Source: Candidatus Woodwardiibium gallinarum
Lineage (GTDB): Bacteria; Bacillota; Clostridia; Oscillospirales; CAG-382
Direction of reading: 5' to 3'
Assembly (NCBI GenBank): GCA_904419545.1
Contig: CAJFRY010000001.1
Coordinates: 1-64,000, forward strand
Length of the DNA stretch: 64,000 bases
Part shown: piece after piece, positions 1-7,720 of the stretch
How positions within the stretch are numbered: the first letter of the stretch is position 1
Layout: each line of letters opens with the position of its first letter
The notes under the pieces: generated by a model
Database searches by the model: none
What the model saw: only the letters and a program-made list of their open reading frames with translations
Told to the model about the DNA's origin: nothing
Program-made: the position numbers and the translations under genes

Positions 1-1
1 G

Positions 2-742
2 TTCCGGTACAGAGGGTACTACTATGACACCGAAACGGGATGGTATTATCTTAACACCAGATACTACGACCCGAACGTCGGGAGATTCCTCAGCCCGGAT
101 ACGATCCTCGGTGCCAACGGCGGTCTGCTGGGGTACAATCTGTATGCCTACTGCAACAACAACCCCGTTATGTTTGCAGATCCGAGCGGGCAGTCGTTGA
201 TATTGACGGGCATAGCGGCTAAAGTGGCCACAGCGCTTGGCGTATTGGTAACACCGATTATTGTCAAAGCCGCTGCTGATGGTTTGAAGATTGCAACGGA
301 TTTGGTCAATTCTGGGGTCGAAGCTGTTGCTGATTTGTTCAGTTCCAGTGATGATAAGCCGGATAACATCACGGTTACACCTGCTCCGACAATCGAGGAT
401 ATCGAACATAATATTCTTACGTTTGAGGAACGACGGCCTTTTGCTACGGTTTTCCCTGACACGCCTTCGAATAAGCTGGGTATTATATTTGACGATGAGG
501 TGCCTGATGTAAAATATCCCGGTGATGATGGTTCTATTCCTCCCGGTGATGATTATGAGTGGCATGGAAAACTTCCGATTGGCGGCGATAAAGGCGCATG
601 GGTCAATCCGATTACTGGTGAACAGTGGCATCCTGATTTGAATCATGCTCCGCCAAAAGGTCCGCATTGGGATTATGTGGACAGAAATGGCAATTGGTGG
701 AGTGTATTTAAAGATGGAAGGATAATACCAATAAAAAAATAG
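2..742 (+). CDS. RHS repeat protein, C-terminal part with polymorphic toxin tip (5' end outside window)
   Basis: The frame is open from the window edge, so this is the 3' end of a much larger secreted or surface RHS/YD-repeat toxin. The first ~62 residues are the RHS-associated core: a YYDTETGWYYLNTRYYDP motif, then GRFLSPD and the NPVMFADPSG end motif. A hydrophobic Ala/Val-rich stretch, a variable acidic linker (ERRPFATVFPD) and a C-terminal domain of ~65 residues rich in Trp, Gly, His and Pro (GEQWHPDLNH, KGPHWDY, NWWSVF) follow. In RHS families the segment after DPSG is the variable toxin, so I infer that the tail is the toxic tip. Its fold and activity are not certain; a 'polymorphic toxin type 37'-like domain is possible but unverified. 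A small gene starts 10 bases after the stop, as expected for an immunity partner. Confidence 0.85.
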   Translation, partial: FRYRGYYYDTETGWYYLNTRYYDPNVGRFLSPDTILGANGGLLGYNLYAYCNNNPVMFADPSGQSLILTGIAAKVATALGVLVTPIIVKAAADGLKIATDLVNSGVEAVADLFSSSDDKPDNITVTPAPTIEDIEHNILTFEERRPFATVFPDTPSNKLGIIFDDEVPDVKYPGDDGSIPPGDDYEWHGKLPIGGDKGAWVNPITGEQWHPDLNHAPPKGPHWDYVDRNGNWWSVFKDGRIIPIKK

Positions 743-752
743 GGTGGTAATT

Positions 753-1022
753 ATGGAAGATTTATGGAGAATGGATAATATTGATCATTTTAATCGTTTG
801 TTTGAAGGAGAAGTTTTTACTCTTGAGTCGTTTCAATCTACGGGTAATTGGGATCATGTCCATTGTGAATTATGCTGGGATAAAATAAGTGAATATCCAG
901 GCGATTTACATAGAGGGTATTGTACGGCAACACAAGGAAATTGGATATGTGAAACGTGTGCCCGGGATTTTAAGGATTTATTAAAAGCAAAGCTGATTCC
1001 AAGTCCAGATTCGTTGCAATAA
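753..1022 (+). CDS. Small Cys-rich protein, probable immunity protein of the upstream RHS toxin
   Basis: The product is 89 residues with no signal peptide or membrane segment, so probably cytoplasmic. It carries two cysteine pairs, CELC near residue 35 and CETC near residue 70, a likely zinc-binding treble-clef or ribbon. I chose the ATG at 753 because an AGGGTGG ribosome-binding stretch ends about 5 bases upstream; an in-frame GTG at 744 is the alternative. It lies directly behind the RHS toxin in the same orientation, the usual place for the cognate immunity gene in polymorphic toxin loci. That role is inferred from position only; the sequence family is not one I recognise. Confidence 0.6.
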   Translation: MEDLWRMDNIDHFNRLFEGEVFTLESFQSTGNWDHVHCELCWDKISEYPGDLHRGYCTATQGNWICETCARDFKDLLKAKLIPSPDSLQ

Positions 1023-1101
1023 CAAATTATAAATCCTTGTCGGGAGGAATACGCATCTGGTTTAGATGGTAAAACAGACATAAGCGTTGAAAATTGCGTT
1101 G

Positions 1102-1470
1102 ACGAACTACGACGGGACGACAATCAGCTACGATGCGTCGGGGAACCCGAAGAACTGGAAGGATATCTTGGTGTGGAATATATTGATGCTTTAAGAAAGA
1201 CGTCCTTTTGGTACTATTTCTCCGGGAATCTTAGATAACGAAGTGTCAATTTTATTTAAGGATAAGGACGATCGACTTTACGGAAATCCCGGGGATGTCA
1301 ATTTTGATGGATATAAAGAAACACATATTGGTAGTGACGGAAGAGCAGCTCAAGAAATACACCATACAGACCATAACAATCCAAAACGTCATACAAATCC
1401 GCATATTCATAAGATAACATGGGTAAATGATCATCCAAAATATTCCGGTCCGATAAATATTATACAATAA
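1102..1470 (+). pseudogene. RHS repeat fragment joined to an orphan toxin tip (broken gene)
   Basis: From 1102 one frame reads as an RHS repeat (TNYDGTTISYDASGNPKNW), then meets a TAA at 1192-1194. The same frame continues without another stop to 1470. The continuation starts ERRPFGTISPGILDNEVS, which resembles the linker of the upstream toxin (ERRPFATVFP), and ends in a His-rich module (EIHHTDHNNP, TNPHIHKITW) typical of toxin tips with His/Asp catalytic residues. The piece from GTG 1243 could still be made as a 75-residue protein, but no convincing ribosome-binding site precedes it. I read this as a displaced toxin cassette left after recombination at the 3' end of the RHS gene; loss by recombination is an inference. 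Confidence 0.65.
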
Positions 1471-1489
1471 TTATAAGAGGTGTAAAAAT

Positions 1490-1765
1490 ATGGAAAATGC
1501 TTTTAAGTGTTTAAATGAATTTTATTATAGCTTGTTAAATGGACGAGAAATTCAAATAAAATATAATGATAAAGAATATTGTATATTTAATATTGGAGAA
1601 GATAATAGTGTGGAAAAAAGTAAAATTTTAGTGGGTGAGGCAAATGCAGATGATTCATTTATTGAATATTCGAATATATATAATTTTGCGGAAATTTATC
1701 AAATTGACGGAAAAAAAATAAAAGATATTATTCTGGATTGTATAGTTACATGGAGAAACGTATAG
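1490..1765 (+). CDS. Small acidic protein, probable immunity protein of the orphan toxin tip
   Basis: The 91-residue product is strongly AT-rich in codon use compared with the core genes in this window and has no signal peptide or transmembrane segment. It starts at an ATG behind AGAGGTG (spacing about 7). It lies 19 bases after the orphan toxin tip and before another RHS fragment, the expected position for the matching immunity protein. Its acidic character (many Asp and Glu) would suit binding of a basic nuclease tip. No family is recognised, and the immunity role rests on gene order. Confidence 0.55.
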   Translation: MENAFKCLNEFYYSLLNGREIQIKYNDKEYCIFNIGEDNSVEKSKILVGEANADDSFIEYSNIYNFAEIYQIDGKKIKDIILDCIVTWRNV

Positions 1766-1777
1766 GAGTAAACAGGG

Positions 1778-1909
1778 TTCCTGTACGACGCGCGCCGTCG
1801 TCTGATCGGAACGTATCTGGATGCGAACAAGGACTCGATCGTCAACGGGACGGAGACGGTGGTGCGCTACCGTACGACAACTACGGGAACGCATCGCAGA
1901 AGGTCTTAA
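1778..1909 (+). pseudogene. RHS repeat fragment with frameshift
   Basis: From 1778 the frame reads FLYDARRRLIGTYLDANKD and then NGTETVVRYR, classical RHS/YD-repeat text. Near 1873 the similarity jumps frame to YDNYGN, indicating a single-base frameshift. The piece has no start, ribosome-binding site or toxin tip of its own. It is the third RHS remnant within 2 kb and marks the distal edge of the recombination-prone toxin region. Confidence 0.65.
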
Positions 1910-1910
1910 A

Positions 1911-2548
1911 ACATATCCTAATAAAAGCTGTTTGCGTTCAGCGGTTTAATGAAGTACTTTCAGGCAAAAGGAATATGAAAACCGTCGTTATGTCTAAAAA
2001 AGTTGAATTATGCTTGCAAATATAAAATGTTATCGCAGAAAAGGAAAAAAGGGCTGGAAATAAGTGAGCAAGTGATGTATAATAGGCAAAAATGGGCAGA
2101 GCGGATAAGGTGTGTCCGGTCGAAAAATGGGGAGACAAGGCGCAGGCAACGTGGTTGGACGAGCAGAACCGGAGGAATGATGCGAAGCAATGCGTGTATA
2201 AGTATGCGGCTTATTGCTGCTTGTATAAACACCGGGGTTGGCACTGCGATTTTTATTTAGCTGCGGGTGCGGCATTATTTCCGGTCGCTGAATGTGTTTG
2301 CGCAGCAGTTTTATCTGTCGACGCTCCGCTGATTTCTAAATGCGGTAATTTTCCGATTTGCATAATGCGGAAGGTGCATGCATGAACTTCCTTTTGTAAT
2401 ATGGACATTTTCATGGATTGAATACAGTTCACCAAAAGCAATATTGTGCGCAAAGAACTGTCGTATTTTGCATATTTATTTTAAATTGAATGTTTTTTGG
2501 CCGCCTCTGTTGACAGGCAGAGCGGTATTTTAACGATGGGAGAGCCAT
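1911..2548. other. AT-rich intergenic stretch without a supported gene
   Basis: Open frames of up to about 97 codons occur on both strands, but they overlap one another, are rich in Arg and Cys and match no family I know. A sigma-A-like promoter lies near 2055 and a partial hairpin near 2501-2525 precedes the ABC transporter gene. The stretch may hold a decayed gene at the edge of the RHS region. Confidence 0.5.
2055..2083 (+). promoter_or_regulatory. Possible sigma-A promoter (TGGAAA-17-TATAAT)
   Basis: A perfect TATAAT at 2078-2083 is preceded, with a 17-base spacer, by TGGAAA (5 of 6 similar to TTGAAA). It faces the ABC transporter genes, whose first ATG is about 465 bases downstream, so the transcript would have a long leader. 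The assignment rests on sequence match only. Confidence 0.35.
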
Positions 2549-3256
2549 ATGAAATTTATCATTGAGCATTTATCCAAGCGCTTTGAAAAAAAGGTTGTTC
2601 TGCGCGACATCGACTTTTCTTTTGATGAAGGACGCATTTATGGTCTGCTGGGACGGAACGGTGCGGGAAAGACAACGCTCTTTAACTGCTTGAACCGTGA
2701 CTTAAAGCCGGACAGCGGTACCTTTTATTTGGAAATCGACGGACAGCGGCGTGAGGTAACGGCGGATGACATCGGCTATGTCCTGTCCACGCCGACCGTT
2801 CCCGAATTTCTGACCGGACGGGAGTTTTTGAAGTTTTTTATGGATATAAATAACGGGAAACTGAGAAATCCAAAATCTCCGGATGAATATTTTGACGATA
2901 TATCCATTGCACTTGAGGATCGGGACAAGCTGATGAAGGACTATTCGCACGGAATGAAAAATAAGATGCAGATGCTCGTCAACATCATTGCGCAGCCGAA
3001 CGTTCTATTGCTGGACGAGCCGCTCACCTCGCTGGATGTAGTGGTGGCGGAAGAAATGAAACAGCTTCTCCGTTCCCTCAAACAGGGACGTATTACGATT
3101 TTCTCTACGCATATTATGGATCTTGCCTTGGATCTTTGTGATGAAATCGTATTGCTCAGCCACGGCGAGCTGGAGGTTGTAGAAAAGTCGGATTTGGATA
3201 ACCATGCTTTCAGGGATAAGATCATTTCTGCTCTGCGTGAGGAAGACGATGCTTAA
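2549..3256 (+). CDS. ABC transporter ATP-binding protein
   Basis: This 235-residue ATPase powers the membrane protein encoded next to it. Walker A (GRNGAGKTT) is at residues 35-43, and the Walker B stretch VLLLDEP is followed by LTSLD and a switch histidine in STHIMD. The signature sequence is YSHGMKNKM rather than LSGGQ, as in many Gram-positive drug, bacteriocin and lantibiotic exporters. ATG 2549 has GGGAG 7 bases upstream. The last 8 bases overlap the permease gene, indicating translational coupling. The substrate is unknown. Confidence 0.93.
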   Translation: MKFIIEHLSKRFEKKVVLRDIDFSFDEGRIYGLLGRNGAGKTTLFNCLNRDLKPDSGTFYLEIDGQRREVTADDIGYVLSTPTVPEFLTGREFLKFFMDINNGKLRNPKSPDEYFDDISIALEDRDKLMKDYSHGMKNKMQMLVNIIAQPNVLLLDEPLTSLDVVVAEEMKQLLRSLKQGRITIFSTHIMDLALDLCDEIVLLSHGELEVVEKSDLDNHAFRDKIISALREEDDA

Positions 3257-4820
3257 CATCTTCAAAACGTCATTTGTACTCAAAAATACTTATCGGGTCA
3301 ACGGTATTTTGTATTCACTCAAGCAGGTACCGCTGCTGCGCCGCCTTTTGCCGCAGACACTTTATGGCATCAGAGGTCTGAAAGCATTTGCAAATCTGCT
3401 TGCTTTGCTGTGGGAATTCGTTTCGATTTTCCTCGGCAAGCTGCTTTATATGTTGACGATGGTCACGGGCATCGGCGTTCTATATGAAAATGCCGTTCGT
3501 GAGTCTGTATTTCTTCACATTCTTCTGTTTTTAACAGTCATCGGCGGATTTATGAATACCGGCCTTTTCAATCCGACTCGGGATAAATATTATGCGATGT
3601 TCCTGATGCGGATGGACGCACGGGCGTATACCCTTACCAATTATGCATATATCCTTGGGAAGGTAATCGTCGGTTTCATGCCGTTTACGGTTGTTTTCGG
3701 ATTGTTGAACGGCGTACCGCTCTGGGTGTGCCTTATGCTGCCGTTCTGCATTGCGGGCTGTAAGCTGACCGTTGCTGCTTCGACACTTTATTTATATGAA
3801 AGGAGCGGCCACGCATACAACGAAAACGCGTTCAATAAGCGGATATGGCTGCTTGCAGCACTGCTTCTGCTTGCCGCTTACGGTCTTCCGGCTGTGGGGA
3901 TTGTATTTCCGACAGCCGTCTCCGTCGTTTTATTGCTTGCGCTTCTTCCTCTGGGATTGGCGAGCGTGCGGAAGCTGCTGACATTCGGTGCCTATCGTGA
4001 AGTCAATCAGGAACTGCTCGCGCAGCTCTTCAATCAATTGGATACCGCCGCACAGGCAAGCAAAAAGAATGCGGAAAAGGCCATTTCTGCGGATGCTTCG
4101 ATCACCAGTGAGCGAAAAGGCTTCGCATATCTAAACGACCTGTTTGTCAAACGGCATCGCAGGATCCTTTGGAGTGCGACAAAAAAGATTACGTTTGTCT
4201 GCGCATTTCTTGTCGCCGGCGCGGCGCTGCTGTTGTATATGTTCCCCGAGGGGAAAGCGGATGTCAACGAGCTTGTAGAGACCTGTCTGCCGTATTTTGT
4301 GTTCATTATGTATGCGGTTAACCGTGGAACAGGCTTTACGCAGGCGTTGTTTATGAACTGCGATCATAGTCTGCTGACCTATTCCTTTTACAAGCAGCCG
4401 CGCTGTGTACTTAAGCTATTCCGAATTCGTTTGATTGAGATTATGAAAATCAACGCAGTTCCTGCGCTGGTGATCGGTTTGGGCTTGTCGGCACTGTTGT
4501 ATCTGTCCGGCGGAACAGACACACCGCTCAGCTATGTGGTCCTTCCTGTTTCCATCCTTTGTATAAGTTTGTTTTTTTCGGTGCATTATCTTACCGTCTA
4601 TTATCTGCTGCAGCCTTATAATGCGGGAACAGAGCTAAAAAGTGGCACATATATGCTTGTGATGAGCGCTACATATTTGATTTGCTTTTCGCTGATGCAG
4701 CTCCGTGTGCCAACACTGTTATTCGGATTGCTGACGATTGTATTTTGCATCCTGTACGGAATCGTCGCGTGTATATTGATTTACAAGCTCGCGCCGAAAA
4801 CCTTTCGACTTCGTTCATAG
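3249..4820 (+). CDS. ABC transporter membrane (permease) protein
   Basis: This 523-residue polytopic membrane protein has about ten hydrophobic segments; the clearest lie around residues 60-100, 165-245 and in the last 150 residues. The N-terminal ~45 residues and a loop near residues 270-310 (Gln/Lys/Ala-rich) are hydrophilic. I chose the ATG at 3249, inside the end of the ATPase gene, because GAGGAAG lies just upstream; an earlier in-frame start at 3204 has no support. Together with the ATPase it should form an exporter, like other two-gene ABC-2-type systems. Confidence 0.88.
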   Translation: MLNIFKTSFVLKNTYRVNGILYSLKQVPLLRRLLPQTLYGIRGLKAFANLLALLWEFVSIFLGKLLYMLTMVTGIGVLYENAVRESVFLHILLFLTVIGGFMNTGLFNPTRDKYYAMFLMRMDARAYTLTNYAYILGKVIVGFMPFTVVFGLLNGVPLWVCLMLPFCIAGCKLTVAASTLYLYERSGHAYNENAFNKRIWLLAALLLLAAYGLPAVGIVFPTAVSVVLLLALLPLGLASVRKLLTFGAYREVNQELLAQLFNQLDTAAQASKKNAEKAISADASITSERKGFAYLNDLFVKRHRRILWSATKKITFVCAFLVAGAALLLYMFPEGKADVNELVETCLPYFVFIMYAVNRGTGFTQALFMNCDHSLLTYSFYKQPRCVLKLFRIRLIEIMKINAVPALVIGLGLSALLYLSGGTDTPLSYVVLPVSILCISLFFSVHYLTVYYLLQPYNAGTELKSGTYMLVMSATYLICFSLMQLRVPTLLFGLLTIVFCILYGIVACILIYKLAPKTFRLRS

Positions 4821-4929
4821 CCGTCGGAATGAATATACAACTTACTGCTTTTCTGTAAAGCAATTCAGGTATGTTGTCTTTGAAAAGATGCAAACAAATA
4901 TGTCAAATTCGTACGGAAAGGGAACGATT

Positions 4930-5223
4930 ATGTCAAGGATGAATTACGAGCATCTCATCGCTTTGGTGGAGGAATGTCACCGATTCCGAGACCTGCCGTT
5001 TCAGCGTGTTTCATTTGATGCGCTGTGCGGTGATGAGCGTCTTATCGATGAATATATGGCTGTTTTGCTGCGGGCTGTTCGTGAAAACGGTTTGCAACAA
5101 GACCGAAAAACATTGAATATGCTCGGTACGGAACTGGTCGAAGCGGCGTTGCTGCTGTGGATGATCCGCTTTCGCCCATGCGGTCATGATGCGGCGGACG
5201 GCCTTCGGCCGAATGCCGGCTGA
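4930..5223 (+). CDS. Small uncharacterised protein A of a tandem paralogous pair
   Basis: The 97-residue soluble protein begins MNYEHLIALVEECHRF after a short lead and continues PFQRVS. The gene that follows carries the same signature, MDYAYFIALMEECHRF with PFMRVS, so the two arose by duplication. ATG 4930 has GGAAAGGG 6 bases upstream; the in-frame ATG at 4888 has none. The core looks helical, and a conserved Glu-Glu-Cys-His group could bind metal. I do not recognise the family. The C-terminal ~25 residues are not shared with the partner. Confidence 0.6.
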   Translation: MSRMNYEHLIALVEECHRFRDLPFQRVSFDALCGDERLIDEYMAVLLRAVRENGLQQDRKTLNMLGTELVEAALLLWMIRFRPCGHDAADGLRPNAG

Positions 5224-5266
5224 GTGATATAGCTATACCTCTATCGAAAAGAAGGCGGTGAACCGA

Positions 5267-5542
5267 ATGGATTATGCATATTTTATTGCGCTGATGGAGG
5301 AATGTCATCGCTTTTTGAATCGCCCGTTCATGCGTGTTTCGGAGCAGGAGCTTGCTTTCAATCGACCGTTGCTGCTTCAATATTCGGATGTGCTGCACAG
5401 TGTATTTGAACGCTATGGGACGCGCAGGGATGGCGGGATGACCGAGCTTGGCTTTGAGATCTGTGAAGCGCTGAGTATGGTGAGCTATTATCGTGAGCAA
5501 CTGTGCGGCGATGCGCTTGACCGTCCCCGAGGGGAGCTTTGA
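5267..5542 (+). CDS. Small uncharacterised protein B of a tandem paralogous pair
   Basis: The 91-residue protein resembles its upstream neighbour over the first ~35 residues (ALxEECHRF then PFxRVS) and more weakly after that. ATG 5267 follows AAGGCGGTG; an in-frame GTG at 5258 is possible. There is no signal peptide or membrane segment. The pair sits between an ABC exporter and a MarR regulator and ends at a good terminator. The function is unknown; the shared EECHRF group is the only likely functional residue cluster. Confidence 0.6.
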   Translation: MDYAYFIALMEECHRFLNRPFMRVSEQELAFNRPLLLQYSDVLHSVFERYGTRRDGGMTELGFEICEALSMVSYYREQLCGDALDRPRGEL

Positions 5543-5615
5543 ACGGCTGCGGCTTTTTAACTGTGTGTATGATAAAAGAAGGTCGTGTTTCCATTATAAA
5601 CTATAAACCAAATTT

Positions 5616-5650
5616 GAACCGCGAAAATGGCTTCGCGGTTCTATTTCTTT
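5616..5650 (+). terminator. Rho-independent terminator
   Basis: A perfect 10-bp stem (GAACCGCGAA / TTCGCGGTTC) with a 6-base loop is followed by TATTTCTTT. It ends the unit containing the small paralog pair. Confidence 0.75.
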
Positions 5651-5774
5651 ATAAACGAAGACTGTCGTATTTTACAGAGGAAAAGGTTCGGCGAAGCAGA
5701 TACGGACGACTCATACAGCAGCAATAGATATCGCTTCAAACTTCATATAAATTCAATTGTATTACAGATGAGAC

Positions 5775-5803
5775 TTGACAAGCAATCGGTTTTGCTATAC
5801 AAT
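5775..5803 (+). promoter_or_regulatory. Sigma-A promoter of the MarR gene (TTGACA-17-TACAAT)
   Basis: A perfect -35 box and a 5/6 -10 box are separated by 17 bases, about 45 bases before the MarR start. Just downstream the heptamer ATCAAAT occurs twice, separated by 8 bases (5806-5827), a possible operator for autoregulation. Confidence 0.7.
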
Positions 5804-5848
5804 AAATCAAATGTCGGACTATCAAATATAATAAAATGAGGTGATATG

Positions 5849-6304
5849 ATGGAATGTGAAAAGATACGAATGTTTGTCAATCAATATTGCAAATTGCGGG
5901 ATGTCCAGTATGCTGCTTTTGAGCAGTATGCAAGGCGGCATGGCTTAACCGCTAAGGAGATATTTGTTTTGGATATAATCTGGTTTTCACCAGACGGTTG
6001 TTTGCAAACGGAAATTTGCGAAAGGCTTTCCGCTACGAAGCAGACGATCAGTGCTATTGTCAAAAAGTTTTGGAAAATGGGGTATATTGTCTTGATTGAA
6101 TCGGAAACGGATCGTCGTAATAAGATTATTCGTCTCACAGATATGGGGAAAGAATATGCAAAAACCATCATTCCGCCCGCCGCTGATGCGGAGACAGCCG
6201 CGATGGCTGAATTGTCCGATCAGGAAATTGTCGATTTGCTTCGACTTACGGCGCGATTCTCTGACTGTATGAAAAAGAAATTCACTGCTATTGTGGAGTT
6301 ATAA
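5849..6304 (+). CDS. MarR-family transcriptional regulator
   Basis: This ~151-residue protein has the winged-helix layout of MarR. The recognition helix lies in the stretch LSATKQTISAIVKKFWKMGY (about residues 60-80), and the wing is ETDRRNKIIRLTDMGK. MarR proteins bind as dimers to palindromic operators and usually repress nearby genes, with release by a small ligand. ATG 5849 gives better spacing from GAGGTG than ATG 5846. The target is unknown; the lipoprotein gene downstream and its own promoter are candidates. Confidence 0.88.
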   Translation: MECEKIRMFVNQYCKLRDVQYAAFEQYARRHGLTAKEIFVLDIIWFSPDGCLQTEICERLSATKQTISAIVKKFWKMGYIVLIESETDRRNKIIRLTDMGKEYAKTIIPPAADAETAAMAELSDQEIVDLLRLTARFSDCMKKKFTAIVEL

Positions 6305-6421
6305 AAGGTACGCTTAGGTCAAAAGCGGACGTTGGCTTGAACGTAAAGCCGAAAAGGCGACGTGGATTTCTCCATACAAAACGAGTTCAACGAAAGGTAA
6401 GATGATGATGCAAAAACAGTT

Positions 6422-7345
6422 TTGGCTTTCGTCATAGCATTTGCTCTTGCATTCTGCGGATGTGAATTGAATACTGCCGAAACTTCCTCCGATCCTCCGA
6501 TACCCATACCGGAAAATCCGACGGTTCTATGGACAGGAGGGGCACTCTATGAATATGTAGGCGAGTATATGCCCGGTGACTACGAGCCCGGCGGCAGGAA
6601 TTATATTGAAATCCCCGAAAATGAACGTTGGGAAAAAGAATTTCCCCTGTTCGGGAATACATATACTATGCAATGCTGTCTCCGATTTGAGAACGAGGAT
6701 CCGGCAATAAACGAGGTGTATGCATATGAGCTGCGCGAAAACAAAAGCACCGATTTTGCCATTAACTGGGATCCGGAACGAAATATGATTATTAAATTTT
6801 ATCTGCTTGGTTGGCCTTCGGAAGTAAAACGAAGCGAAGCTATAACGATTGAGGAGGCGGAAAAACGATGTCTGGCTTTTCTTAAAGAGCAGACGAACAG
6901 TTCCGACGGATGGGAAAAAACATATGAATATACCAATTTTGCCTATACAGATACAGATGACATCCGTAATTATGACTTTAAATTTCAGCAGAAGAAGAAA
7001 GATGTTGTTATAAAAGAGATTAACATTTGCACTGATGGATACGGAAATATCTTTCGTTATAAATGGTGCGTTTATAACGAAGACAGCGTCAATGTTCCCG
7101 AATGGCCGGAGGAATTTTACCTGAATATAGCCGAAGAAAAGCTGCGGACAGAATATGAAGATATCAGGGCCGTAGCAGAGCTCAAAGACATTCACATTGA
7201 CAGGGTTCGGTATGTATATATTGCTGATTATGGGAAATCCGCAATCAATCTTGTAACGCATTATACGCTTGTTTTCCATGACGACCGGCCAGAGCAGACG
7301 GTTCGTACGCGTATAGACATTTTGTTGAAAACCGATTCTTATTGA
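6422..7345 (+). CDS. Probable lipoprotein, start region frameshifted
   Basis: The frame encodes a hydrophobic signal segment (VLAFVIAFALAFCGC) followed by a polar Ser/Pro-rich linker and a ~250-residue extracytoplasmic domain. It resembles the lipoprotein at 8629-9681 (shared patterns around PEWPEEFYL and the tail). No ATG lies in frame; 6422 is TTG. A good start, AGGTAAGATGATGATGC at 6396-6411, lies just upstream in another frame. One extra A in the five-A run at 6412-6416 would join that start to this frame and give a normal lipoprotein signal. The gene is therefore either broken, slippery or affected by a sequencing error. Function is unknown. The 3' end abuts an IS110 remnant. Confidence 0.65.
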   Translation: MAFVIAFALAFCGCELNTAETSSDPPIPIPENPTVLWTGGALYEYVGEYMPGDYEPGGRNYIEIPENERWEKEFPLFGNTYTMQCCLRFENEDPAINEVYAYELRENKSTDFAINWDPERNMIIKFYLLGWPSEVKRSEAITIEEAEKRCLAFLKEQTNSSDGWEKTYEYTNFAYTDTDDIRNYDFKFQQKKKDVVIKEINICTDGYGNIFRYKWCVYNEDSVNVPEWPEEFYLNIAEEKLRTEYEDIRAVAELKDIHIDRVRYVYIADYGKSAINLVTHYTLVFHDDRPEQTVRTRIDILLKTDSY

Positions 7346-7478
7346 TTGCTTGAGGCAAAGCTTCAAAGCCTTCTTTACTGTTAGCAACAGTAAGAACATC
7401 AGCAAGGACTTCGCCTTCCGAATTGACAATAAAGCAATCATGCTTGTCCTTTGCAACATCAATTTCAACAATAATCAT
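7344..7478 (-). pseudogene. IS110-family transposase, N-terminal remnant
   Basis: Read from 7478 on the minus strand, the text VEIDVAKDKHDCFIVNSEGE, then SKEGFEALPQAI, matches the start of IS110-type DEDD transposases. The first catalytic Asp lies in the IDVAK motif. Only ~45 residues remain; the similarity stops where the lipoprotein gene begins. The rest of the element, including the C-terminal transposase domain, is absent. Confidence 0.75.
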
Positions 7479-7720
7479 TTTATAACTCCGATATGGTTTA
7501 TGTATCACAGAACACTTTACCTTGTAATCTCGTTCCAAATAAACCGTCGGGCGGTATCTAACTGATTAACAATACTGTAAAGAGCCGTGGTCGGAGTCTT
7601 AATTAAACCGTCTTGCGGCAGGAGGAACATACCAATCCACAGCATCTCTTACAGTGCAGTACGGTCCTTGCAGAGGGACAATAATGACTGTTTCTTTATT
7701 ATACGAGGAGCAAATACAAG
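7479..7720. other. Intergenic stretch, probably flank of the IS110 remnant
   Basis: No gene is supported here. IS110 elements carry long non-coding ends, so part of this AT-rich stretch may be the left flank of the lost element. A good ribosome-binding site for the next gene lies at its end. Confidence 0.4.

Noticed and set aside
7344-7720. Complete IS110 insertion sequence
   Set aside because: Only the first ~45 residues of the transposase remain and no second domain or matching end is present.
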